A stretch of 36,441 bases of DNA from Deltaproteobacteria bacterium. GTDB taxonomy: Bacteria > Desulfobacterota > Dissulfuribacteria > Dissulfuribacterales > Sh68. The stretch covers positions 1 through 36,441 of the forward strand of contig JAJYLJ010000008.1 in NCBI GenBank assembly GCA_021787835.1. The letters run 5' to 3'. This document shows, in pieces, positions 1-7,676 of this stretch. Every line of letters starts with the position of its first letter. Within the stretch, counting starts at the first letter, position 1. The notes beneath the pieces were generated by a model, which was not told where the DNA came from, ran no database searches, and was given only the letters and a program-made list of their open reading frames with translations. Position numbers and translations under genes: made by a program.

Positions 1-1290
1 ATAAGGCTTGCGGCGCAGGTTGGGGCCGGCCTTACAGGGATTACGATAGTTTTGGATGAACCTACGATCGGTCTTCATCCAACAGACAACAAAAGGCTTC
101 TTTCCGCCATCTGTTCCCTGAAAAATGCAGGCAATACCCTCATAGTCGTTGAGCATGACGAAGAGACCCTCCGTTCGGCTGACTGGATTATTGACCTGGG
201 CCCGGGAGGGGGCCGTTTGGGCGGAGAGGTCGTCGCCCAGGGGCAGGTTGATGACATAGTTAAGAATGAGGCCTCTCTTACCGGAAAGATGCTAAGTGAG
301 GGCAAGGGCCGGATCATTCGGCCGAAGGGCAGGGCCAGAGACGCCAAGGATTGGCTTGAGATAAGGGGGATAGACTGCAACAACATGCACGGCCTTGATC
401 TAACCATCCCTCTGGGGGCGCTGATTGCCATTACAGGGGTCTCAGGTTCAGGCAAAAGTACCCTCATGACCCAGGTGATCGCGCCTCTCATCAATGCCAA
501 GCTAATGGATAATGACGCCCCTACAAGCCGTGCAAAAGGGGTCTCGGGCGCCGGCGCCATAGACCGCCTCCTCTTGGTTGACCACAGTCCCGTGGGGAGG
601 ACCCCCAGGTCATGCCTTGCAACCTATGCAGGGTTTCTGGCCGACATAAGAGATCTCTTTGCCAAGACACCCCTTGCAAGGGCCAGGGGCTACGGTCCAT
701 CCAGGTTTTCGTTCAACTCCGAGGGTGGAAGGTGCCCTGCCTGCAAGGGCCAGGGGTTTCAAAAGGTCAGCCTCGGATTTCTGCCTGATGTCTACGTCAA
801 ATGTGATTTCTGCGAGGGGCGCAGGTTTGAGCCGTCAACGCTTGATGTAAAATGGAGAGGGAAGAATATTGCCGAGGTCCTGGAGATGACCTTGGAAGAG
901 GCCAGAGAGACGTTTCGCCCTATTCCAAGGCTTTTAAGGCCCATTTCCATCTTGTGCGGCCTTGGCCTGGGGTATCTCGGCCTTGGCCAGTCCAGCCCCA
1001 GCCTTTCAGGCGGCGAGGCCCAACGGCTTAAACTTGCAAGACAATTGGCAGCTGGTGGCCGGGGCCACGTATTGTATCTCATGGATGAGCCGACGACGGG
1101 CCTTCACATGAGCGACGTAAGGCTGCTTGTAAGCCATCTCCATAGTCTTGTGGATCACGGTAATACGGTAATTGTCATAGAACACAACCAAGACCTCATT
1201 CATTCAGCGGACTGGGTCATCGAACTAGGCCCTGGCGGCGGCAGGCACGGCGGGAAACTGATCTTCAGCGGGCCATCGCCGGTTCATTGA
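1..1290 (+). CDS. uvrA: UvrA excinuclease ABC subunit A, C-terminal part (5' truncated by window edge)
   Basis: This is the damage-recognition ATPase of nucleotide excision repair; it acts in the cytoplasm as a dimer with UvrB. The frame is open from base 1. The first visible residues (IRLAAQVGAGLTGITIVLDE) are the end of the first ABC ATPase with its Walker B, so the real start lies before the window. About 429 codons are present. The second ABC module is complete: Walker A GVSGSGKST, a C-x2-C...C-x2-C zinc finger (CPACKGQGF and CDFCEGRRF), the signature LSGGEAQRLKLA and Walker B YLMDEPTTGLH. The family is about 940 residues long, so slightly under half is seen. A TTG at 52 could be mistaken for a start, but conserved sequence continues upstream of it. 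Family assignment is very secure. Confidence 0.97.
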   Translation: MRLAAQVGAGLTGITIVLDEPTIGLHPTDNKRLLSAICSLKNAGNTLIVVEHDEETLRSADWIIDLGPGGGRLGGEVVAQGQVDDIVKNEASLTGKMLSEGKGRIIRPKGRARDAKDWLEIRGIDCNNMHGLDLTIPLGALIAITGVSGSGKSTLMTQVIAPLINAKLMDNDAPTSRAKGVSGAGAIDRLLLVDHSPVGRTPRSCLATYAGFLADIRDLFAKTPLARARGYGPSRFSFNSEGGRCPACKGQGFQKVSLGFLPDVYVKCDFCEGRRFEPSTLDVKWRGKNIAEVLEMTLEEARETFRPIPRLLRPISILCGLGLGYLGLGQSSPSLSGGEAQRLKLARQLAAGGRGHVLYLMDEPTTGLHMSDVRLLVSHLHSLVDHGNTVIVIEHNQDLIHSADWVIELGPGGGRHGGKLIFSGPSPVH

Positions 1291-1376
1291 ATGCCTCGGC
1301 CTTTCTTGCCGTCCCTTGCCGCATTGCCTTTTTTACTTAGGTGCCTGCAATAATTTTAAGAGACCCTGCGTAATTT

Positions 1377-1418
1377 TTGACTTAAGTCAAGGGAACCGGT
1401 TCCATGACCTTGTATAGA
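1377..1418 (+). promoter_or_regulatory. CRP/FNR-type operator and candidate -10 box upstream of nrfHA
   Basis: TTGACTTAAGTCAA (1377-1390) is a perfect 14-bp palindrome with the TTGA-N6-TCAA layout of CRP/FNR-superfamily operators (the FNR consensus is TTGAT-N4-ATCAA). A second perfect palindrome, GGAACCGGTTCC, follows at 1392-1403. A -10-like TATAGA lies at 1413-1418. A start about 7 bases downstream (near 1425) would put the first palindrome's centre close to -41.5, the class II activator position. The alternative promoter is TTGACT (1450-1455), 18 bases, GATAAT (1474-1479), nearer nrfH. Nitrite reductase genes are often under FNR, NarL or HcpR control, so regulation by such a factor is a reasonable inference. 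Confidence 0.5.
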
Positions 1419-1525
1419 CAATATACAGCCGGGTGAATCAATATCCTGTTTGACTTAGGATTGGAAAATATAAGATAATTAAAAGAACTGGTCTTGCCGG
1501 GAGATTATCATAGAAGAGGGGGAGC

Positions 1526-1966
1526 GTGAAGGTTTATCTGATAAGCGGCCTTGCCGCCACCAGCGCGGTCATCCTGTTTTTTCTGTTTGGCCCTCCAAGG
1601 CTGCTCGCCAAGAGCAGCGAATCGGCCTTTTGCGCAAGATGTCATGTGATGGAGGCGGAGTATTACGCTTGGATACACGGCGGGGCCCATAGCGGCAAGA
1701 AGTGTGTCGATTGCCATCTGCCTAATCAAAACGAGGCGGTTTTTTATGTCTGGAAATCCATAGACGGCCTGAAGGACATGTTGGTTTTTTATTCCGGCAG
1801 GGTGCCTGAACGGATAAAGGCGTCTGACCATGCGAAAGATGTGCTGCAGGCGAATTGTATCAGGTGTCACACCCAGACCGTATGCAATATATACAAAAAG
1901 AGGAGGTGCTGGGGCTGCCATCGGAGGATCAGCCACAGGTCTGCTGGCATGAGGGAGACGCTTTAA
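1526..1966 (+). CDS. nrfH: NrfH, tetraheme quinol dehydrogenase subunit of cytochrome c nitrite reductase
   Basis: NrfH is a membrane-anchored NapC/NirT-family cytochrome that oxidises menaquinol and feeds electrons to NrfA on the outer face of the inner membrane. The 146-residue protein has one N-terminal membrane anchor (about residues 4-24). Four c-heme motifs follow: CARCH (36-40), CVDCH (60-64), CIRCH (111-115) and CWGCH (128-132). Met42, two residues after the first heme His, is the CxxCHxM arrangement in which NrfH uses Met as a heme ligand. The start is GTG at 1526, preceded by a purine-rich GAAGAGGGGGAG ribosome site. nrfA begins 35 bases after the stop, so the two form an operon. 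The length matches the family. Confidence 0.93.
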   Translation: MKVYLISGLAATSAVILFFLFGPPRLLAKSSESAFCARCHVMEAEYYAWIHGGAHSGKKCVDCHLPNQNEAVFYVWKSIDGLKDMLVFYSGRVPERIKASDHAKDVLQANCIRCHTQTVCNIYKKRRCWGCHRRISHRSAGMRETL

Positions 1967-2001
1967 CTGGTTTTTTTATGATAAAAAAAGGGGGTGCAGA
2001 G

Positions 2002-3468
2002 ATGAAAGGATGGGGCGTTGTCTTATTGGTTTTTACGTTTTGCCTTCCGCCCGTTTTTTTTATTGCGGGTTGCCAGGAGCCTCCAAAGACAGAGGCGGTA
2101 AGGCCTGTAAAGATAGCCAGCGGAGACGTTGATCCTGCCCATTGGGGGAAGGCCTATCCGATAGAGTATGAGAGATGGAAAAAGACAAAGGAGCCTGATC
2201 CTGCAGGGAGTAAATACAAGAGGACGTTCGGCCCGGATCGTGTCATTTACGACAGGCTGTCAGAATACCCTTTTTCGGCCCTTCTCTATAATGGCTGGGG
2301 TTTTGGCGTTGAATACAACGAACCACGGGGACACTTCTACATGATAAGGGATCAGCTCTCGGTGGATCCTTCCCGCCTTAAGGCCGGAGGCGTCTGTCTT
2401 ACGTGCAAGACCCCTTACGCGCCGCAGTTTGAGAAGGAGATGGGTCATGACTATTATTCGAGACCATATAAGGAGATATGGGAGAATATCCCGGAAAAAT
2501 ATAGAAAGCTTGGTGTGTCTTGTATTGATTGCCACGACAACAATGACATGACGCTCAGGCTCTCCAGGGGTTTTACGCTTGTAAAGGCATTGAAAGATAT
2601 GGGGGTGCAGCCGGAAGACCTTACGCATCAGCAGATGCGGAGCATGGTCTGTGCCCAGTGCCACGTCACCTATGTCGTCACCAAGGATAAGGACATGAAA
2701 TCAACAGGCGTGTTCTTCCCGTGGCAGGGAAGCAAGCTTGGCGGCATCACGATTGAAAACATCATAAAGAAGCTTAGGAGCGATCCATCCTATCTGGAAT
2801 GGAAACAGGCGGTTACGGGCTTTAAGCTCGCCTATATCAGACATCCTGAGTTTGAACTTTTTTCAAACAACAGTGTCCATTGGAATGCAGGTGTCTCTTG
2901 CCCGGATTGTCATATGCCTTATGTAAAAGTGGGCACGTATAAGGTCTCGGATCACAGGGTGATGAGCCCTCTTAAAAACGGTCTCAAGGCCTGCGTCCAG
3001 TGCCATGCGGAGAGTCCGGACTGGCTGAGGCGGCAGGTCTTCAATATCCAGGACAGGACGGCTTCATTGCTTTTGAGGGCTGGTTATGAGACAGCCGTCG
3101 TTGCCAAACTCTTCGAGACGGCCAACAACGCCCAGGCCGCCGGCAAGGCCGTTGACAAGGTGATGTACGATAAGGCAAAGGACTTCTATGAAGAGGCCTT
3201 TTACCGCGTAGTGTTCATAGGGGCTGAAAATTCGGTCGGGTTCCATAACCCGCCCGAGGCATTGAGGGTTTTGGGGGATGCGGTGGCCTTCGCCTCAAGG
3301 TCTGAGGCCATTTTGAGAAACGCACTCGCCAGGGCCGGGGTTGATGTGCCCCAGAACGTCGATCTCGATTTGAACAAATATCTGGATAAGAGGGGTGAAA
3401 AGAAACTCAAATTCATCCCCGCCCAGGAGATCAAGGATCCGTTTGGGACACAGGCGAGATTCGAATGA
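2002..3468 (+). CDS. nrfA: NrfA, pentaheme ammonia-forming cytochrome c nitrite reductase (predicted lipoprotein)
   Basis: NrfA catalyses the six-electron reduction of nitrite to ammonium outside the inner membrane, receiving electrons from NrfH. The diagnostic CxxCK active-site heme is present (CLTCK, 132-136), followed by CIDCH (174-178), CAQCH (217-221), CPDCH (300-304) and CVQCH (331-335). By family comparison the catalytic residues are Arg109 (in EPRGHFY), Tyr224 (CAQCHVTY) and His281 (HPEFE). I chose ATG 2002 because AAGGGGGTG sits just upstream and it opens a signal peptide; in-frame codons further upstream overlap nrfH. The signal sequence ends in a lipobox (IAGC, Cys24), so the protein is predicted to be lipid-anchored rather than free as in E. 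coli. It has 488 residues, normal for NrfA. Confidence 0.96.
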   Translation: MKGWGVVLLVFTFCLPPVFFIAGCQEPPKTEAVRPVKIASGDVDPAHWGKAYPIEYERWKKTKEPDPAGSKYKRTFGPDRVIYDRLSEYPFSALLYNGWGFGVEYNEPRGHFYMIRDQLSVDPSRLKAGGVCLTCKTPYAPQFEKEMGHDYYSRPYKEIWENIPEKYRKLGVSCIDCHDNNDMTLRLSRGFTLVKALKDMGVQPEDLTHQQMRSMVCAQCHVTYVVTKDKDMKSTGVFFPWQGSKLGGITIENIIKKLRSDPSYLEWKQAVTGFKLAYIRHPEFELFSNNSVHWNAGVSCPDCHMPYVKVGTYKVSDHRVMSPLKNGLKACVQCHAESPDWLRRQVFNIQDRTASLLLRAGYETAVVAKLFETANNAQAAGKAVDKVMYDKAKDFYEEAFYRVVFIGAENSVGFHNPPEALRVLGDAVAFASRSEAILRNALARAGVDVPQNVDLDLNKYLDKRGEKKLKFIPAQEIKDPFGTQARFE

Positions 3469-3488
3469 CGCCCAAACTTTTATGGACC

Positions 3489-3532
3489 GGCTTATCCTTG
3501 ACCCATACCCATGCGTCGGTCAAGGATAAGCC
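3489..3532. terminator. Perfect 15-bp hairpin between convergent genes
   Basis: GGCTTATCCTTGACC (3489-3503) is followed after 14 bases by its exact reverse complement (3518-3532). It lies between the 3' ends of nrfA and the convergent FliD-like gene, so it could end transcription from both sides. No U-run follows on either strand, so this is not a canonical intrinsic terminator. It may instead protect the 3' end of an mRNA or act with another factor. Confidence 0.5.
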
Positions 3533-3596
3533 CCCGATAGAGATGGAGCCAATTATGTTATGCCTTGATGAGCGTATTGAGACTAATGATAATGAG

Positions 3597-4919
3597 TTAT
3601 AATATAGTATTTAACAGGCCGCCGACTGGCATCAGATTTGCCACTAATAAGCTGTTTTCTATGGTTGCAAGATAATTATATAGTTTATAACTATATTGAT
3701 TAATATTATTATTTAAATTGTTAATAAAGCTACTGGTTTGATTATTTATATAATTTGTTATCGATGATGATTGTATCTCTTGTGTTATTGATATTATATT
3801 TGTTGCTATTCCACTCATTATATTTTGCACTTGATTAGTATTATTTGTTAATGCACTGCTCAATTGTGTTTGATTCACAGATAATGTATTATCATTATTT
3901 TGTGTTATGCCAATAGATTGCAGATTTGCAACTTGTGAATTAATAATATTGGTCATATTATTAAATATACCTTGATCAATATATGCATTATTTTGTTGTA
4001 AAAAATTAATCATTGCATTGTAATTATTTACAAAATTATTAATAGTATTATTAATAGCTTGTTGATCATTTGTTACATTAATTGTTACAAATGAACTTGT
4101 TGTATTTAATAAATTTAATTGTAAATTATTATTATCTATATTTATAGTGTTACTTCCTGATGTATATGCTTGATTATTAATTGTATAACTTGCATTACTG
4201 GCATAATTAATAATATTATTTGTCGAACTTACTGAAACTGCATTACCTGTTATATCTGTTAAACTAAAATTATTACTTGTTCCTGTATTATTTGCAATTA
4301 TTTCTAATTGACTTGTACTATTTTGGCTATTTGTTATTACACTGGCCGTAACACCAATATTTGCAGTATTGATGGCCTGTGCCATATTATTTAAGAATGT
4401 CTGATTGGTGTCTGTATTGTTGACATTGACTGATATTGGCGTAGTAGTTCCATTTATTTGTAAATTGAAAGTATCAGTACCAGTAGATGCAGTTGTTATA
4501 CTATTGCTGGAAAGAGCAGCGCCTTGATTTAATTGGGCTGATGCTAGTTGATTTATATATACACTATAAGTAGCTATAGTTGCCCCTGGCTGTGCGGTCG
4601 CTGTTACTTGATTTGGATTCGAAGACGTTGCGGCGACATTGTCAAAAACACTCGTATTGGCCCCCGGATAGCTGTCGGGGATGAGCGGATAAGAGGCTTG
4701 ATATAATTGGGCGGTATAGGTTCCGAGATTATTCAGCGCCTGGCTTAACATTATGGATTGCTGTTGATACATTTGGTTCAAGGAGAAGGTCTGGCTGGCT
4801 GCATTTTCTACCAGACTCAACAGATCGCTGGAGTTATTAACTCCGGCATTTTGAGCGTTGTTTAGATAATTAATGTAAAGATAATTGCTGTTTAAGTAAT
4901 TGTAATCTGTATTAATCAT
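3597..4919 (-). CDS. FliD-like (flagellar filament cap) protein, divergent, Asn/Thr/Ser-rich
   Basis: The protein resembles FliD, the cap on which flagellin subunits assemble. The N-terminal FliD pattern is visible at about residues 90-135 (VAATSSNPNQVTATA, then GATIATYSVYINQLASAQ). The C-terminal half has the FliD_C character of alternating Asn, Ile and Thr with a helical, coiled-coil-like end. Its 440 residues fit the family. The start is ATG at 4919, with AAAGGGATAGAGG upstream. The composition is extraordinary: I count no Arg, His, Cys or Trp, only one Lys (near residue 412) and four Glu. The DNA is much more AT-rich than both neighbours. No other flagellar gene is nearby. It may be a true FliD, a FliD-like surface protein, or a transferred gene. 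The family call is by pattern and moderately sure. Confidence 0.7.
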   Translation of the reverse strand: MINTDYNYLNSNYLYINYLNNAQNAGVNNSSDLLSLVENAASQTFSLNQMYQQQSIMLSQALNNLGTYTAQLYQASYPLIPDSYPGANTSVFDNVAATSSNPNQVTATAQPGATIATYSVYINQLASAQLNQGAALSSNSITTASTGTDTFNLQINGTTTPISVNVNNTDTNQTFLNNMAQAINTANIGVTASVITNSQNSTSQLEIIANNTGTSNNFSLTDITGNAVSVSSTNNIINYASNASYTINNQAYTSGSNTINIDNNNLQLNLLNTTSSFVTINVTNDQQAINNTINNFVNNYNAMINFLQQNNAYIDQGIFNNMTNIINSQVANLQSIGITQNNDNTLSVNQTQLSSALTNNTNQVQNIMSGIATNIISITQEIQSSSITNYINNQTSSFINNLNNNINQYSYKLYNYLATIENSLLVANLMPVGGLLNTIL

Positions 4920-5265
4920 CGGCCTCTATCCCTTTGCTCGATATGCAGGGCTGGCAACAGGATACAAAATTACAATAAATAAATTAAATAAATTTTATTA
5001 CATAATAATAAAACAGCGGATATTTAGTGTCAATAGCGCGGCGGCGGGTGCGGCAAGGGCGTAATGCGGCGGATTTTAATGACATGTAGGCCCCGCTATG
5101 GATATTTGGTCTTAAGACATGAACATATGCGTCGGGCAATGGACTTAATCGCGGTGGCACCTTGATTTGGGGCAGACCATAGAGGTTGACCATGCGTTTA
5201 AATGGAGTCGGCCTTCTAATATTTGTCTGGCAACCAGGGAAGATATTGGTTATATTGTAACGGTT
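4920..5265. other. Intergenic region between divergent FliD-like and protease genes
   Basis: This is 346 bases without a supportable gene. The left part (about 4965-5010) is very AT-rich and probably holds the promoter of the minus-strand FliD-like gene. The rest is GC-moderate. Open frames crossing it on either strand run into the protease gene in other frames and show no recognisable domain. No RNA gene or clear repeat was seen. Confidence 0.5.
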
Positions 5266-5910
5266 ATGGATTTGGCTGTTATAATACAGAGGCTCGTCAT
5301 ACTTGTCCCGCCCATACTTTTGGCCGTGACAGTGCATGAAATGGCCCACGGGTGGGTTGCATACCGGCTTGGAGACCCAACAGCCAAGATGCTCGGCCGC
5401 CTTAGCTTTAATCCGCTCCGCCACCTTGATCCGATAGGGACCCTTGTGTTCTTTCTTACCCAGACCATAGGCTGGGCCAGGCCCGTGCCGATCAACCCTG
5501 TTTATTTCAAATATCCGCGAAGGGATATGGTTTGGGTGTCGATCGCCGGGCCTGCGGCCAATATGACCCTTGCGGCCATAAGCGCGTTTTTGCTTAGGGC
5601 GGCACCCGGTTTTTTAGGCGGAGCGCTGGAGTCTTCCATGTATTTTGTCCGTCCGCTTGTTTATATGGCCTATGTAAGCATACAGTTAAACATAGGGCTT
5701 GCGGTCTTCAATCTTATACCCATCCCGCCCCTTGATGGCAGCAAGGTGTTGATGGGGTTTTTGCCCTTGCGTTTTGCGGTCTGGTACGGTCAGCTTGAGC
5801 GTTATGGCTTTATAATCATACTTATCCTTGTATTTACAGGGGTTACGGGGCGCATTATAGTCCCGCTCATCATATATCTGAACAACATATTTTTGGGTAT
5901 TGCATCCTGA
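5266..5910 (+). CDS. Site-2 protease family (M50) membrane zinc metalloprotease
   Basis: This is an intramembrane zinc protease of the S2P/M50 class; the substrate is unknown. The HExxH zinc motif (HEMAH, residues 24-28) lies in the first membrane segment. The third zinc ligand is expected in the FNLIPIPPLDG motif, equivalent to NPxPxxDG of S2P enzymes. Several further hydrophobic segments follow. I chose ATG 5266 because homologous short S2P proteins begin just before the HExxH helix; the frame is open back to a TTG at 5167 but that extension has no membrane character. The ribosome site is weak. It has 214 residues, typical for this compact subfamily. trpS and scpA follow closely, a grouping often seen in deltaproteobacteria. 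Confidence 0.88.
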   Translation: MDLAVIIQRLVILVPPILLAVTVHEMAHGWVAYRLGDPTAKMLGRLSFNPLRHLDPIGTLVFFLTQTIGWARPVPINPVYFKYPRRDMVWVSIAGPAANMTLAAISAFLLRAAPGFLGGALESSMYFVRPLVYMAYVSIQLNIGLAVFNLIPIPPLDGSKVLMGFLPLRFAVWYGQLERYGFIIILILVFTGVTGRIIVPLIIYLNNIFLGIAS

Positions 5911-5951
5911 CATCGTCAGGTCCATATATCAACTTTTAGAGGGGAGAGGCC

Positions 5952-6944
5952 ATGCAGAGGGTGCTTAGCGGCATGAGGCCGTCCGGCAAGCTTCACATCG
6001 GGCATCTGCACGGGGTGCTTGATAATTGGAGGCGGTTGCAGGAGACATATGAATGTTTCTTCTTTGTGGCCGATTGGCACGCCCTGACCACCAATTACGA
6101 AAACCCGTGTACAATACCTAAAAATATCGCAGAGATGGTCCTCGATTGGCTCTCGGTGGGCCTAGATCCCGGGAAGTCAACTCTGTTTATCCAGTCTGAT
6201 GTGAAGGAGCACGCCGAACTGTATCTGCTTCTCTCCATGATCACCCCTGTGCCGTGGCTTGAGCGCAACCCAACCTACAAGGAGCAGCAGGAGCAATTGG
6301 CTGACAGGGATCTATCCACATTCGGTTTCCTGGGGTATCCGGTCCTTCAGGCCGCCGACATCATCATGTACAAGGCCAACAAGGTCCCTGTGGGCGTTGA
6401 TCAGGCTCCCCATGTCGAGCTCACCAGAGAGATCACCAGAAGATTCAATTATCTCTACCGTGAAGTGTTTCCTGTCCCGGATGTCCTTTTGACACGGGTG
6501 CCTAAATTGCCCGGTCTTGACGGCAGAAAAATGAGTAAAAGTTACGGCAACGCCATCTTTCTCTCTGATCCGCCGCCGTCCATCAGGGAAAAGATATCAA
6601 CTATGGTTACAGACGTTGAACGGCCGAGAAAAAGTGACACCGGGGATCCAGAGAGGCGATGCGTGGCGTTTAATCTTCACAGGCTTTATATGCCGGAAGA
6701 GCGGTTGAATGCCATTGTGGAGGACTGCAAATCCACACGGCTTGGCTGTGTAGCGTGCAAAAAAGGGCTTTCGGAGGCATTGATTGCATATTTGGCGCCT
6801 ATACAGGAGAGACGCTCGGCCCTTGCCTCCAACCCTGGGCGTTTAAGCGATATCCTAAAAGATGGGGCCGCCAGAGCGAGATCTGTCGCCATCAAGACTA
6901 TGGAGGAGGTCCGGAGCGCCATTTGGAGCCACAGTGTCAGGTAA
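5952..6944 (+). CDS. trpS: Tryptophan-tRNA ligase
   Basis: A class I aminoacyl-tRNA synthetase that charges tRNA-Trp in the cytoplasm. The nucleotide-binding signature HIGH is at residues 15-18 (GMRPSGKLHIGHLHG) and KMSKS at 193-197. At 330 residues it matches bacterial TrpRS. The start ATG at 5952 has GAGGGGAGAGG just upstream. It lies 41 bases after the protease gene, and its last 22 bases overlap the proposed start of scpA, so the three probably form one transcript. Nothing unusual was seen in the protein. Confidence 0.96.
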   Translation: MQRVLSGMRPSGKLHIGHLHGVLDNWRRLQETYECFFFVADWHALTTNYENPCTIPKNIAEMVLDWLSVGLDPGKSTLFIQSDVKEHAELYLLLSMITPVPWLERNPTYKEQQEQLADRDLSTFGFLGYPVLQAADIIMYKANKVPVGVDQAPHVELTREITRRFNYLYREVFPVPDVLLTRVPKLPGLDGRKMSKSYGNAIFLSDPPPSIREKISTMVTDVERPRKSDTGDPERRCVAFNLHRLYMPEERLNAIVEDCKSTRLGCVACKKGLSEALIAYLAPIQERRSALASNPGRLSDILKDGAARARSVAIKTMEEVRSAIWSHSVR

Positions 6945-7675
6945 GGCTTGAGGTCTTTGAGGGACCGCTTGATCTGCTTTTGCACTTGATCAACAGGGAT
7001 AGGCTTGAGATCACGAATATCCCCATAGCCATGGTGACGGCTCAGTATCTGGAGTACCTCGAATTCATGCAGGCCTTGGACGTGGTTGTGGCAGGGGAAT
7101 ACCTTGTAATGGCGGCCACCCTTATTCATATAAAGTCCAGAATGTTGCTTCCAAGGGCCGAGTCTGCCTGCGCCGATGACGACCCAAGGCTTGAGATTGT
7201 CGGGCCGCTCAAGGAACTCGTCGAGATGAAAGAGGCGGCAAGGCGTCTTGAGGCCAGACCGATCCTTGGCCGTGACGTATTCTCAAGGGATTGCGTGGCT
7301 TATGGATCCAATGTTGAAGGTGGCATGGCCTTGAGGCCTTGCGGGGGTGCCTGCGGAGTACACGAAAGACCTATTGAGGCGGATATGGCCGATCTGATCG
7401 CAGCCTTCAGGTCTGTTTTCGGCCGGAGACTTCTCCCAAGGGTCATCGAGATTGAGAGAAAGAGACATGACGTCTCAAGGTGCATGGAAGCCATTCTTGA
7501 AGGCGTTTCGAGTTCAGGCAGGCTGGACTTTTACGGGCTTTTTTATCCAAGCGACCGCGGCAGGATGGTTTGTGTCTTCATAGCCCTTCTTGAGCTTACA
7601 AAATTAGGCCGCATCCGGCTCTTGCAAGAGAGTCATGGCGGAGACATCATGATACTTCTGCGCAAGACCAGCTAG
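6923..7675 (+). CDS. scpA: ScpA, segregation and condensation protein A (kleisin of SMC complex)
   Basis: ScpA bridges the SMC heads and, with ScpB, forms the bacterial condensin that compacts and separates chromosomes. The hallmark N-terminus VFEGPLDLLLHLINRDRLEI is present, followed by the helical region AMVTAQYLEYLEFMQALDVV and an IKSRMLLPR segment. The C-terminus is winged-helix-like. The frame is open to a GTG at 6755, but the conserved region begins just after TTG 6923. That codon has GGAGGAGGT and GGAG at 6902-6916 upstream, so I favour it, giving 250 residues. This start lies inside trpS, a 22-base overlap. scpB, its usual downstream partner, is absent; instead the convergent lptD ends one base after the scpA stop. 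Confidence 0.88.
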   Translation: MEPQCQVRLEVFEGPLDLLLHLINRDRLEITNIPIAMVTAQYLEYLEFMQALDVVVAGEYLVMAATLIHIKSRMLLPRAESACADDDPRLEIVGPLKELVEMKEAARRLEARPILGRDVFSRDCVAYGSNVEGGMALRPCGGACGVHERPIEADMADLIAAFRSVFGRRLLPRVIEIERKRHDVSRCMEAILEGVSSSGRLDFYGLFYPSDRGRMVCVFIALLELTKLGRIRLLQESHGGDIMILLRKTS

Positions 7676-7676
7676 T

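Noticed and set aside
1291-1376. Intrinsic terminator after uvrA (CTTGCC/CTTGCC before TTTTTT)
   Set aside because: The repeated units are direct, not inverted, so no stable stem forms before the T-run.
5150-5180. Sigma-54 promoter (TGGCACCTTGATTTGG) before the protease gene
   Set aside because: The -24 element is good, but the -12 GC is absent at the required spacing.
4984-5424. Minus-strand open frame of 146 codons across the FliD/protease gap
   Set aside because: More than a third lies antisense to the site-2 protease gene, the composition is not protein-like and no domain is recognisable.
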